From assembly GCA_002084545.1 (NCBI GenBank), contig NBLJ01000027.1:1-48773 (forward strand): a stretch of DNA of 48,773 nucleotides, given 5' to 3'. Below the pieces are notes generated by a model. The model was not told where the DNA came from. It saw only the letters and a program-made list of their open reading frames with translations, and did no database searches. Below, piece by piece: positions 19,425 through 27,548 of the stretch. The translations under genes were made by a program, and so were the position numbers. Numbering within the stretch: the stretch's first letter is position 1; every line of letters begins with the position of its first letter. The stretch comes from Desulfobacteraceae bacterium 4572_123. GTDB lineage: Bacteria; Desulfobacterota; Desulfobacteria; Desulfobacterales; 4572-123.

Positions 19425-19739
19425 CTATTTATCAAGTTTATCAAAGCTGCAGGATAGAGCTACGAAATCTTCGTCAAAAGTTGTTTTTAAGAAAATTCTA
19501 CCCAGTCCCTTACCCTGAAATTTTTTGTTGATTGAAAATGCAACTTCCGCGATATTTCTGGACGGATCAAGGAGATATTCTCCAACGCCGACTACTTGAC
19601 CGAATCCGAAATCCCCCGCCAGCGCGAGCATGGTCAGATCTTTTATATAGTCAATTTGAAATATTCCCTCTATATCTTCACGCCCGAAGCTTACTTTTTC
19701 ATGAAAAAATCGAGCATGCCGATAATACCGGAAAAATTG
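19425..19739 (-). pseudogene. GNAT acetyltransferase remnant
   Basis: An open minus-strand frame of about 104 codons, with no good start. It includes HARFFHEKVSFGRED, then IDYIKDLTMLALAG, GVGEYLLDPS and EVAFSINKKFQGKGLGRIFL. These correspond to the acetyl-CoA-binding core of GNAT domains of the type fused to acyl-CoA synthetases or found in protein acetyltransferases. After GRIFLK the similarity stops and the frame ends within about 20 residues. Upstream a stop codon cuts it off. It is best read as a decayed gene fragment. Confidence 0.5.
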
Positions 19740-19916
19740 TTATACGGCAATGCATCGGCAGTTGTCAGCCCGGTAAGTGTCTGTTGCCATATGGTCCCCT
19801 GTAACGTGAACAATGGGAATTGAAAACTTGTGGTATCTCTCCTGCCCGCCGTTGCTCTTGCTCAGGCGAGGCGGGCGGATCGCTTCGTTTTTTTATAAAT
19901 ATAGCGGTGTTGATAA

Positions 19917-19953
19917 ACAAAAAAGGCATTGCCGGATATGCTCCCGCAATGCC
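19917..19953 (-). terminator. Terminator of the cold-shock gene
   Basis: A perfect 8-bp stem, GGCATTGC (19925-19932) with GCAATGCC (19946-19953), is followed on the minus strand by a run of six T residues. It begins 22 bp after the stop codon of the cold-shock gene. Confidence 0.85.
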
Positions 19954-19975
19954 CATGGTTTTTTTATGAAGAATT

Positions 19976-20176
19976 CTAAACGACAGTGACGTTAGTGGCG
20001 GCAGGCCCTTTCTGGCCATCCTCAATTTCGAAACTGACCCGGTCGCCTTCGTTTAAAGATTTGAATCCAGCGGCATTGATGCCTGAATGGTGAACGAAAA
20101 CATCCGGTCCGTCTTCTCTTTCGATAAATCCGTAGCCTTTGCTGTCGTTAAACCATTTTACGATACCTGTTTCCAT
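19976..20176 (-). CDS. cspA: Cold-shock protein, CspA family
   Basis: A 66-residue single OB-fold RNA chaperone. RNP1-like KGYGFIE and RNP2-like VFVHHS motifs bind single-stranded nucleic acids. The sequence [19 protein letters not shown] is the classical N-terminus, which fixes the start at 20176 after AAGGAG, rather than at an upstream ATG. The gene has a 170-bp leader region and its own terminator. It is monocistronic and unrelated to the flanking metabolic genes. The exact csp paralogue cannot be told from sequence. Confidence 0.93.
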   Translation of the reverse strand: METGIVKWFNDSKGYGFIEREDGPDVFVHHSGINAAGFKSLNEGDRVSFEIEDGQKGPAATNVTVV

Positions 20177-20346
20177 AATAGCAGTCTCCTTTTCTTTAAC
20201 AATTTTCAACATTCCACACTCAAAGCTGCCATTTCATAAAATGGGTCTTGCCTGCGGAATAAAAATGGTTCATTTGAAAATGAACCTTACCTATAATATG
20301 TATGATAACCTGTTTTTTAAGGAAATCAAGGTTTTTTTATTCATGG

Positions 20347-20982
20347 TCAAAAGATGTGTTTTTTTATAAGCTCGGCAAAATGGTCAATATGGCGTTTCAT
20401 GATGTTTTTTGCTTCAGATGAATCGCCATTGCTCATGGCATTGTAAAGCAATTCCAGCTCTTCAAACTGTTCCTGGAATTCGCTAGCTGAAAAACCAACC
20501 TGGAACCAGTACATTGTCATCTTATCCAGAAGTGTTCTTATGATGTGAATAAGTTGATCATTTCCCGCGATGCTGTATATCATCTCGTGAATTTTCCCAT
20601 CGATTTCCGACATTGTTATCAGTGCCTCGGAATCGCTGGTATCAATATTTTCGGCATCCATCAAAAGTTGCCTGAATTCGTCAAGTTGGTTTGGTGCGAT
20701 ATTCCGGGTAGCCAGTTCGGCGGCAAGTCCTTCCAGCTCTTTCCGCAACTGTACTGTTTCGCGTAACATTTTCAGATCCATGCTGACGACTTTGGTTCCG
20801 AGTTTGGGAAGTATCTCTATCAGACCATCCCTCTGCAGCTCGTGAAATATTTCGCGTAAGGGAGTTCTTCCAATGCCGTACTCCCGCATCAACTCTTTCT
20901 CGTATAACTGCTGTCCGGCATGCAGGTCGTTTGTAATGATACGGCGCTTAAGGCTTTCGTAAATTTTTTGTTTAAATGTCAT
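20347..20982 (-). CDS. GntR-family transcriptional regulator, FadR/FCD subfamily
   Basis: A 211-residue regulator. The N-terminal winged helix (residues about 1-70) has the pattern GQQLYEKELMREYGIGRTPLREIFHELQRDGLIE, typical of GntR proteins. The C-terminal all-helical FCD domain (about 75-205) contains the Asp/His positions that often bind a metal and a carboxylate effector (DGKIHEMI and MKRHIDHFAELI). The start at 20982 is chosen because GGGA lies upstream at a usable distance. It is divergently oriented to the hut-like operon with 263 bp between them, so it is the likely regulator of that operon. The effector is unknown. Confidence 0.88.
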   Translation of the reverse strand: MTFKQKIYESLKRRIITNDLHAGQQLYEKELMREYGIGRTPLREIFHELQRDGLIEILPKLGTKVVSMDLKMLRETVQLRKELEGLAAELATRNIAPNQLDEFRQLLMDAENIDTSDSEALITMSEIDGKIHEMIYSIAGNDQLIHIIRTLLDKMTMYWFQVGFSASEFQEQFEELELLYNAMSNGDSSEAKNIMKRHIDHFAELIKKHIF

Positions 20983-21153
20983 GTGAATTGTTCCCATTGT
21001 CTGATTTTGCGCATTTAAAACTATGTGGATAGTATTTATAAAAGCGCATTGGCTCCTTTTAACACACGGTTGCTGATATATCCAGAGACACCATCGGAAA
21101 ATCCGTATTCACCGATCAGGCAGGATAAAATTAATTTTATTTATAAAAAAGGC

Positions 21154-21192
21154 TTGACAATTTGTTGAATACATAAAATATATAACACAAAT
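21154..21192 (+). promoter_or_regulatory. Candidate promoter and operator of the hut/mttB operon
   Basis: A TTGACA element at 21154-21159 is followed by an AT-rich stretch that offers several TATA-like -10 elements, none of them at exactly 17 bp. Overlapping it is an inverted repeat, ATTTGT (21160-21165) and ACAAAT (21187-21192). This position suits repression by the divergent GntR regulator. The repeat arms are short and the region is AT-rich, so the operator part is tentative. Confidence 0.45.
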
Positions 21193-21245
21193 ATTACAAT
21201 CGTGCAATATATAATCCATTACTAAAAATTTAGGTGTCTCTTTTC

Positions 21246-21824
21246 ATGGAAAATAAAATCAAATCGTTTCTGCGGGTACTTGATGCCTCTGACAACTCCA
21301 CCGGCGGTGGTACAGCTTCGTGCGTGGCCGGCGCAATGGCGGCCGGGCTGATTGGCATGGTCGCCCGACTGTCCATGGGCAAAGACGGCCTGGAGCCGGC
21401 AGAGCACTATGAACAAATCGCGGTGCATGCCCAGAAATTGGCCCATGTACTGTTTGACGGAGGGCGGATCGACTCAGAAGCGTTCGCGGTCGTCAGTTCG
21501 GCCTATAAGATGCCCAAGAATACCCCGGAACAAAAGCAAGAAAGAATCGCGGCTATTCAAAAAGGGATGGAACATTGCGCTGAGGTACCGCTATCCAACG
21601 CCCGGTTATGTCGTGAAGTTTTGAGTTTAGCCGGCGAGTTGGCCCGAAATTTCAACACCAACGCAACCTCTGATCTTCAGTGTGCGCAATATCTGGCCAA
21701 AGCCGGTTTGTCCGGTTGCGCTGCAAATGTCCGTATCAATCTCCCCCACATAAAGGATAGGATGGTTGCCGAGAGAATTGAGGGGGAATTGGAGGCGGTA
21801 CTTTTAGAAACCGAAGCTGTCTGA
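21246..21824 (+). CDS. Formimidoyltetrahydrofolate cyclodeaminase-like protein
   Basis: A 192-residue helical protein of the FTCD_C (cyclodeaminase / methenyl-THF cyclohydrolase FchA) family. It has the N-terminal TGGGTASCVAGAMAAGLIGMVARLS motif region and the central VPLSNARLCREVL segment with the NTNATSDLQCA folate-site pattern. The reaction converts 5-formimino-THF to 5,10-methenyl-THF and ammonia. The ATG at 21246 follows AGGTG. A GTG at 21234 is an alternative. It is the first gene of the operon and is separate from the formimidoyltransferase, as is common in bacteria. This step feeds the carbon from the imidazole ring into the folate pool. Confidence 0.9.
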   Translation: MENKIKSFLRVLDASDNSTGGGTASCVAGAMAAGLIGMVARLSMGKDGLEPAEHYEQIAVHAQKLAHVLFDGGRIDSEAFAVVSSAYKMPKNTPEQKQERIAAIQKGMEHCAEVPLSNARLCREVLSLAGELARNFNTNATSDLQCAQYLAKAGLSGCAANVRINLPHIKDRMVAERIEGELEAVLLETEAV

Positions 21825-21840
21825 TCTAAGGAGAATAAAA

Positions 21841-22746
21841 ATGAAAGCCCTGATGTGTGTACCCAATATCAGTGAAGGGACTGATCTTTCGGTGGTTGAG
21901 CAGGTAGTGGATACCGTGAGAAACGCTCCGGGTGTAATGTTGCTGGATTATTCATCCGATGCGGATCACAATCGTTCGGTAATTTCCTATATCGGCCGGC
22001 CGGAATCAGTTGTAGAGGCTACCAAAAATTTGGCAAAAACCGCTTTGGACCGTATTGATATGACCGGACATAAAGGATCCCATCCCCGTCAAGGCGCCGT
22101 TGACGTGGTTCCCTTTATCCCGATTCGCGGTATCCCGGAGGAAGAGGCTGTGAAAATTGCCAGGGATTTTGGCCGTTATGTAGGCAAAGAACTTGAGGTG
22201 CCGGTATATTTTTACGAAGACGCCGCCACCCGACCCGAGCGACGAAATCTGGTCAAGGTGAGAAAAGGGCAATACGAAGCTCTGGCGGAAAAAATAAAGG
22301 ATCCCCAATGGGCACCGGATGAAGGCCCGGCTGAGTTTATCCCCAAAAGCGGCTCCATGCAGGTCTCCTCACGCTTTCCCCTTGTGGCATTGAACATCAA
22401 CCTGGCCACTGCCAATCTGGAAATCGCCCAGCGCATTGCCAAAAGCGTTCGCTTTATTAATGGCGGTTTCCGGTTTGTTCGAGCGATCGGGCTCTCCCTT
22501 GAGAAAGAGGGCCTGGTGCAGGTTTCAATGAATCTCGTTCAGTATGAAAAAACACCGATCCCCATGGTAATGGAGGCCGTCAAACGGGAAGCACAGAGTT
22601 ATGGTGTGAATGTAACGGGCAGTGAACTGGTGGGGCCCGTTCCTCTCGGGGCGATGGGGCAGGTGCTTTCCTATTACCTGCAGGCACACAATTTTTCCAT
22701 GGACCAGATCATTGAAAATTCATTGATCGGATGGTCAGGTGAGTAA
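21841..22746 (+). CDS. ftcD: Glutamate formimidoyltransferase
   Basis: A 301-residue protein equal to the N-terminal part of eukaryotic FTCD. It transfers the formimino group from N-formimino-L-glutamate to tetrahydrofolate and releases glutamate. Family motifs are present and look canonical: CVPNISEG, SDADHNRSV, HKGSHPRQGAVDVVPFIP with the catalytic His, ATRPERRNL, WAPDEGPAEF and VQVSMNLVQYEKTP. It starts 16 bp after the cyclodeaminase gene, behind an AAGGAGAA ribosome binding site. Unlike the neighbouring ring-processing enzymes, it shows no loss of key residues. This indicates that the pathway ends in formiminoglutamate or a close analogue. Confidence 0.93.
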   Translation: MKALMCVPNISEGTDLSVVEQVVDTVRNAPGVMLLDYSSDADHNRSVISYIGRPESVVEATKNLAKTALDRIDMTGHKGSHPRQGAVDVVPFIPIRGIPEEEAVKIARDFGRYVGKELEVPVYFYEDAATRPERRNLVKVRKGQYEALAEKIKDPQWAPDEGPAEFIPKSGSMQVSSRFPLVALNINLATANLEIAQRIAKSVRFINGGFRFVRAIGLSLEKEGLVQVSMNLVQYEKTPIPMVMEAVKREAQSYGVNVTGSELVGPVPLGAMGQVLSYYLQAHNFSMDQIIENSLIGWSGE

Positions 22747-22761
22747 AAAAGAGAGAAAGTC

Positions 22762-24015
22762 ATGAAATCCAAAGCGGAAACCTATATCGACGGCGCCCGG
22801 GAAATCATCACCTGCGATTCCATGCGGAGTGACGCACTGGGCCGAATTCCCAACGGGATTATAGCTATTGCGAATGGAGATATTCTCGCCGCCGGTCCCC
22901 CGGAAGAAGTGGCGAAAACCGCGGATCTGTCAAATGCCCGGCGCATTGATGCCGGCGGCAAAATCGTGGCACCGGGGTTTGTGGACTGTCATACGCATTT
23001 GGTATTCGGACGCTCAAGGGCCGAAGAGTATGCCCTGAAAATGACAAAGAGCGTGAGAGAAATTGAAGCCATGGGGATCGAAACCGGGATACCGGCCTCT
23101 ATCCGCATGACACGGGAGGAAAATGAAGAAAGCCTTTTCAACGATGCATTGGATCGCATCGGACGCATGCTTCGATATGGAACCACAACAGTAGAGAGCA
23201 AGAGCGGCTACGGAATTCGATTGGAAGACGAATTAAAGCAGTTGCGTGTAAACAGCAGGTTGGACTTGGACCAGCCTGTTGATGTGGTTTCCACGTTTTT
23301 AGGCGCACATGACTTTCCGCCGGAAATTGACCGCAATAACCCGAAAGATAGAAAAGCCTACATAAGAGAACTCACTGAAAAAATGATCCCCCGGGTAACT
23401 GAAGAAAAACTTGCTGAATTCTGCGATATCTACTGTGATACAGGCTATTATACCCGGGAGGAAGCACATAAAATACTTCGTGCCGGTATTGATCACGGAT
23501 TGCTCCCCAGAATTCATACCGACGCCTATGCAAATGTGGGCGGCAGTACCCTGGCGGCGGAACTTCCCGCGGTATCCGCCGACCATCTCAATTATACCAG
23601 TAAAACAGAGATGCATCTTTTAGCCGAAGCAGGAGTTGTGGGAGTTGTGCTGCCCGCACTTGATTTTGCCGTGGCCCATCCGGATCCATTCAACGCGCGG
23701 GCCATGCTGGAAGCTGGAATGACATTGGCCCTGGGTACGAATATTAACCCGGGAAACTGGACCGAATCGATGCAGATGGTCATGCAGCTCGCCTGTCGCA
23801 ACCATGGCATGTCTCCGGAAGAGGCCATGCTGGCGGCTACCACCGGTGCCGCAAAAGCGATCCGGAGAGAAGATCGGATTGGGCGCCTTGCGAAAGGGTA
23901 TTCCGCCGATATCCAGATCTGGGACCTTCCGAGTTTTGAAGACAGCATCTATCGTATTGGTAATAATGCGGTATGCATGGTGATAAAGAATGGAACGGTG
24001 GTTTTTCAAATCTAA
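22762..24015 (+). CDS. hutI: Imidazolonepropionase-like amidohydrolase
   Basis: A 417-residue metal-dependent amidohydrolase of the HutI type, which opens the imidazolone ring to give formiminoglutamate. The metal motif CHTHLVFG, SGYGIRLEDELK, FLGAHDFPPE, IHTDAYANVGGS and SADHLNYTS follow the family order. At the place of the conserved Asp metal ligand (TDxNPG in classical HutI) it has LGTNINPGN, so Asp is replaced by Asn. The LHADQ/E segment is also changed to IHTDAY. It starts 15 bp after ftcD. The family is certain. The altered ligand suggests a different substrate form or metal chemistry. Confidence 0.85.
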   Translation: MKSKAETYIDGAREIITCDSMRSDALGRIPNGIIAIANGDILAAGPPEEVAKTADLSNARRIDAGGKIVAPGFVDCHTHLVFGRSRAEEYALKMTKSVREIEAMGIETGIPASIRMTREENEESLFNDALDRIGRMLRYGTTTVESKSGYGIRLEDELKQLRVNSRLDLDQPVDVVSTFLGAHDFPPEIDRNNPKDRKAYIRELTEKMIPRVTEEKLAEFCDIYCDTGYYTREEAHKILRAGIDHGLLPRIHTDAYANVGGSTLAAELPAVSADHLNYTSKTEMHLLAEAGVVGVVLPALDFAVAHPDPFNARAMLEAGMTLALGTNINPGNWTESMQMVMQLACRNHGMSPEEAMLAATTGAAKAIRREDRIGRLAKGYSADIQIWDLPSFEDSIYRIGNNAVCMVIKNGTVVFQI

Positions 24016-24037
24016 ATTAGACAGGGAGAATATAACT

Positions 24038-25585
24038 ATGCCGGCAGTTGAAATTACCGGAAAGCGGTTGACGATAGAGGAAGTCGTCGCCGTGGCATAC
24101 GAGAAAAAAAGTGTTCAAGTCCTTTCCGATGAAACAAGAAAGCAGATGGAAACCACCCAGAAATGGCTTCAGAATGCCATTGAAAAGAAAGATGCTGTTT
24201 TTTACGGCATCAATACGGGATTTGGTTCCCATGCCAGTCAATCCATCAGTTCCGAGGATGCGGGCAAGCTTTCAAGAAATGTGATCCTCTCGGATGTTGC
24301 CGCGGTGGGAGAGCCCCTTGCCAAAGAGGTGGTCAGGGCCATGATGGTGATTCGGGCCAATACCATGGCAGGCGGCCCTTCGGCTATCCGTCCCATTGTG
24401 GTGGATACCCTGATTGAGATGCTCAACAAGGATGTGACCCCCTATGTCCCCAGGAAAGGATCCCTGGGTGCCAGCGGTGATCTGGTGCTTCTGGCGGCCA
24501 TCGCCGTTGTGGCGACATGCGATGCCGATGGAGGCGGGTACAGTGGAAAAGCCTGGTACAAAGGCGAACTTATGAGTGGTGACGAGGCCATGAAAAAGGC
24601 CGGGATTCCCCGTCTCAATCTCATCGCCAAAGAGGGCAATTCCATGATCAACGGAACCTCTTTCATGGCAGCCATGGGATGTCTGGCCATTGCAAAATGC
24701 GAAAGCCTTATCAAACACGCGGAGATTGCCGCGGCTCTGACCCTGGAGGCCATGCTTGCCGTTTCCTCGGCATTCCATCCGGCCATGCATGAGGCCTCGA
24801 ATCAGAAAGGTCAGGTTACAGTTGCCGGTAACCTCAGAAAGCTGTTCATGGGCAGCCGGCTGCTGGATTCCACTGATCGTGTTCAGGACGCCTACTCCTG
24901 CAGATGCATTCCCCAGGTACTGGGTCCGGTGAGAGATACTATCGAATTTGCCCGGGGGTACTTTCTAAGAACTCTGAATGCCGGTATTGATAATCCGCTG
25001 GTTTTCGAGTCGGATGGAGAAGAGCCGTTTTTTTGTATATCCGGTGGTAATTTCCATGGAGAGGGGCTGGCTTTTATGATGGATTTTCTTTCCATCGCCA
25101 TGTCGGAAATAGCCAATTTTTCCGACAGACGTTCCTTCAGCCTGCTTACTCCGGGACTCAACGCCGGTCTTCCTTCAATGCTCATTTCGGCAACCGGGCT
25201 CAATACCGGGTTGATGGTTGCCCAGTATGCTGCTGCGGCCCTTGTTTCGGATAATAAAACCCTGGCCCACCCGGACAGCGTGGATTCGGTACCTACCAGC
25301 GCCAATCAGGAAGATCACGTGAGCATGGGCGCCAACGGGGCCAGGCATCTGTGGGAGATCCTGGAAAACGTCACCCACGTGATCGCCGTTGAACTTCTCT
25401 GCGCCGCACAGGCCGTTGATTTTCGTAAAAATGGCTCCGAGCGCCTGGGGGCCGGAACCAAAATCGCGTATGAACTGATCAGGGAACAGGTTGCCTTTTT
25501 TGAGAATGACAAGGAACTGACGCCGGATATCGAAAATCTGGCCGCACTCATTAAAAGCGGTCGAATGATCGAAGCCATTAGCTGA
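24038..25585 (+). CDS. hutH: Histidine ammonia-lyase-like enzyme 1 (divergent)
   Basis: A 515-residue MIO-type lyase. The Ala145-Ser-Gly147 triad that cyclises to the MIO electrophile is intact in GSLGASGDL, as are FYGINTGFG, the VQDAYSCRC segment, GGNFHGEG and PTSANQEDHVSMG. The His of the classical LSHAAG motif, which lines the imidazole pocket, is Asp86 here (LSDVAAVG). The usual RPHxGQ motif reads ASNQKGQ. Start 24038 follows AGGGAGA. The gene lies between hutI and hutU. The changes suggest that the substrate is not plain histidine, or that this is a poorly known HAL clade. A second, more classical HutH is encoded at 44480. Confidence 0.82.
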   Translation: MPAVEITGKRLTIEEVVAVAYEKKSVQVLSDETRKQMETTQKWLQNAIEKKDAVFYGINTGFGSHASQSISSEDAGKLSRNVILSDVAAVGEPLAKEVVRAMMVIRANTMAGGPSAIRPIVVDTLIEMLNKDVTPYVPRKGSLGASGDLVLLAAIAVVATCDADGGGYSGKAWYKGELMSGDEAMKKAGIPRLNLIAKEGNSMINGTSFMAAMGCLAIAKCESLIKHAEIAAALTLEAMLAVSSAFHPAMHEASNQKGQVTVAGNLRKLFMGSRLLDSTDRVQDAYSCRCIPQVLGPVRDTIEFARGYFLRTLNAGIDNPLVFESDGEEPFFCISGGNFHGEGLAFMMDFLSIAMSEIANFSDRRSFSLLTPGLNAGLPSMLISATGLNTGLMVAQYAAAALVSDNKTLAHPDSVDSVPTSANQEDHVSMGANGARHLWEILENVTHVIAVELLCAAQAVDFRKNGSERLGAGTKIAYELIREQVAFFENDKELTPDIENLAALIKSGRMIEAIS

Positions 25586-25786
25586 ACAGCAAAAGACCGC
25601 TGCCGGATAAATCAATATGCGGTTATCCAGAAAGCCCAAGTACCGTTACAAACCGAATATCGGTAGGCCGTTTCAAATAGGGAACTTGAGCTTCATAAAT
25701 AACCGTAAATCAATAAATAGCTTTAGAATCTAAAATCGCAAACCAAGGTTGATGTAATTCCAAAAACAGCAAGGAGGGAAAATATT

Positions 25787-27523
25787 ATGAAACCCGAAAT
25801 ATTATACGAAGTCAAGGCTCAGCGCGGCAATACCCTTCGCTGCAAGGGGTGGAAGCAGGAGACCATATTGAGAATGCTTGAAAACAATATGGAAAATGCC
25901 GAGGCACCGGAATACCTGGTCATTTACGGTGGTATCGGAAAATGTGCCAGAAACTGGGAATCCTATCACGCCATCGTGGACTCTTTGAAAAATCTTGAAA
26001 ATGATGAAACCCTGGTTATGCAGTCGGGCATGCCCGTGGCGATCTTTAAAACACACAAATTCGCCCCGACAGTGGTGATGGCAACCACCAATATCATGAA
26101 AGCGGACTGGCCTACCTTTTACGATTTGCAGGACAAAAACCTGACCATTTTTGCCCAGTACACGGCTGCTCCATGGGAATATATCGGTACCCAGGGCGTG
26201 ATTCAGGGGACCTTCGAGACCCTCGGCGCCATTGCCGATCGGCATTTCGACGGCTCCATGACCGGACGCATTCTGCTTACCGCCGGTCACGGAGGCATGG
26301 GGGCCAATCAGCCCCGTGCCATGAACATGCACGGGGGCGTGTGCATCGATGTGGATGTGCAGGAAGATATTATCGACAAGCGCATAAAAATCGGCTTTAC
26401 CGATGTTAAAGCCGGGAATCTGGACGAAGCCATTGAGATGGCTGAAAAGGCGGCATCGGAAGGTAAAAAACTGGCCATCGGTGTTGTGGGTAATGCGGCC
26501 ACACTTTTCTGGGAAGCCTATGACAAGGGGTTCGAACCGGATGTGGTTACCGAAATGTGCCCATGCCATGATCCGCTCTCATACATTCCCGAAGGCTACT
26601 CGGCCCAGGAAGCCGAAGAACTGCGTCTTAAAGATCGCGATCTTTATTTTCAGAAAGCTCGTGAATCGATGGTTAAACAACTGCGCGCAATGAATGCTTT
26701 TTCAAAAAAACCAAATGTCCATGTTTTTGAATACGGGACATCCATCCGAAAGGAGTGTCGGGATGCCGGTATGCCCGAAGAAGAGGCCATGATGATACCC
26801 GGATTTGTTGCCGAATATATCCGGCCGCTTTTCTGCGAAGGCCGCGGGCCGTTCCGCTGGACCTGTGTTTCGGGTGAAGCAGGCGATCTGGCGCGGCTGG
26901 ATGATCTGGTTCTTGAAATGTTTCCGGAAGACAAACTCACGGTTAAATGGATCAACCTTGCCCGTGAGAATCTACCCATCGAAGCACTTCCCGCCCGCGT
27001 CTGCTATCTGGGTTTCGGAGAAAGAAAAGCCTTTGCCCTGAAAGTCAATGAATTGATCAAAAAGGGTGAAATCAAAGGGCCGGTTGCATTTTCCCGGGAC
27101 AACCTGGATTCGGGTTCCATTGTCAATCCCACCTTCGAGTCTGAGAAAATGAAGGACGGCGGTGATCTGATTTCCGACTGGCCCATGCTGAACGCCCTTT
27201 TGAACTGTGCGGCCATGTGCGACCTCATTGCCATACAGGCCAATTACTCAATGGGCGAAGCGGTGCATACCGGTGTCACCATGATTGCCGACGGCAGCGA
27301 GGAAGCCGGCTTCAGACTGGAAGCCTCCATGACAACGGATTCGGGTATCGGCGTAGTCCGCCATGCCCAGGCCGGCTATGAAACGGCCCGCGAAGTGGCT
27401 GAAGGGCGCGGCAAACTCACCGGCGACAGCATCAAAATTCCGCTCTGGTGGAGCCCGAAGGCCACCTTCGGTCCTGAAGGCGGGCGTCAATTGCGCCGCG
27501 GATCTCACACAAAGGAAGACTGA
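25787..27523 (+). CDS. hutU: Urocanase-like hydratase (divergent)
   Basis: A 578-residue NAD-dependent hydratase of the urocanase family, which adds water across the urocanate side chain and ring to give imidazolonepropionate. The NAD-site motif GHGGMGANQPRAM, the N-terminal FYDLQDKNLTIFAQ and the C-terminal TTDSGIGVVRHAQAGYE are recognisable. The near-invariant HHGGGVGMGYS motif is replaced by IQANYSMGEAVH. TSAHDPL reads CPCHDPL, and GRDHLDCGS reads SRDNLDSGS. A 201-bp gap with no clear terminator precedes it, then an AAGGAGGG ribosome binding site. It belongs to the urocanase superfamily. Activity on a substituted urocanate is a reasonable alternative to plain urocanate. Confidence 0.82.
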   Translation: MKPEILYEVKAQRGNTLRCKGWKQETILRMLENNMENAEAPEYLVIYGGIGKCARNWESYHAIVDSLKNLENDETLVMQSGMPVAIFKTHKFAPTVVMATTNIMKADWPTFYDLQDKNLTIFAQYTAAPWEYIGTQGVIQGTFETLGAIADRHFDGSMTGRILLTAGHGGMGANQPRAMNMHGGVCIDVDVQEDIIDKRIKIGFTDVKAGNLDEAIEMAEKAASEGKKLAIGVVGNAATLFWEAYDKGFEPDVVTEMCPCHDPLSYIPEGYSAQEAEELRLKDRDLYFQKARESMVKQLRAMNAFSKKPNVHVFEYGTSIRKECRDAGMPEEEAMMIPGFVAEYIRPLFCEGRGPFRWTCVSGEAGDLARLDDLVLEMFPEDKLTVKWINLARENLPIEALPARVCYLGFGERKAFALKVNELIKKGEIKGPVAFSRDNLDSGSIVNPTFESEKMKDGGDLISDWPMLNALLNCAAMCDLIAIQANYSMGEAVHTGVTMIADGSEEAGFRLEASMTTDSGIGVVRHAQAGYETAREVAEGRGKLTGDSIKIPLWWSPKATFGPEGGRQLRRGSHTKED

Positions 27524-27548
27524 TAAAAGCGTATCAAGGAGAAAAATG

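Noticed and set aside
25586-25786. Terminator or separate promoter between hutH1 and hutU
   Set aside because: Only a weak GGATAA/TTATCC repeat is present without a T-run, and no clear -35/-10 pair was found.
21246-27523. Ergothioneine breakdown as the sole explanation
   Set aside because: The known thiourocanate route does not pass through HutI and formiminoglutamate, while HutI and a canonical formimidoyltransferase are encoded here. It remains possible only for the second HutH.
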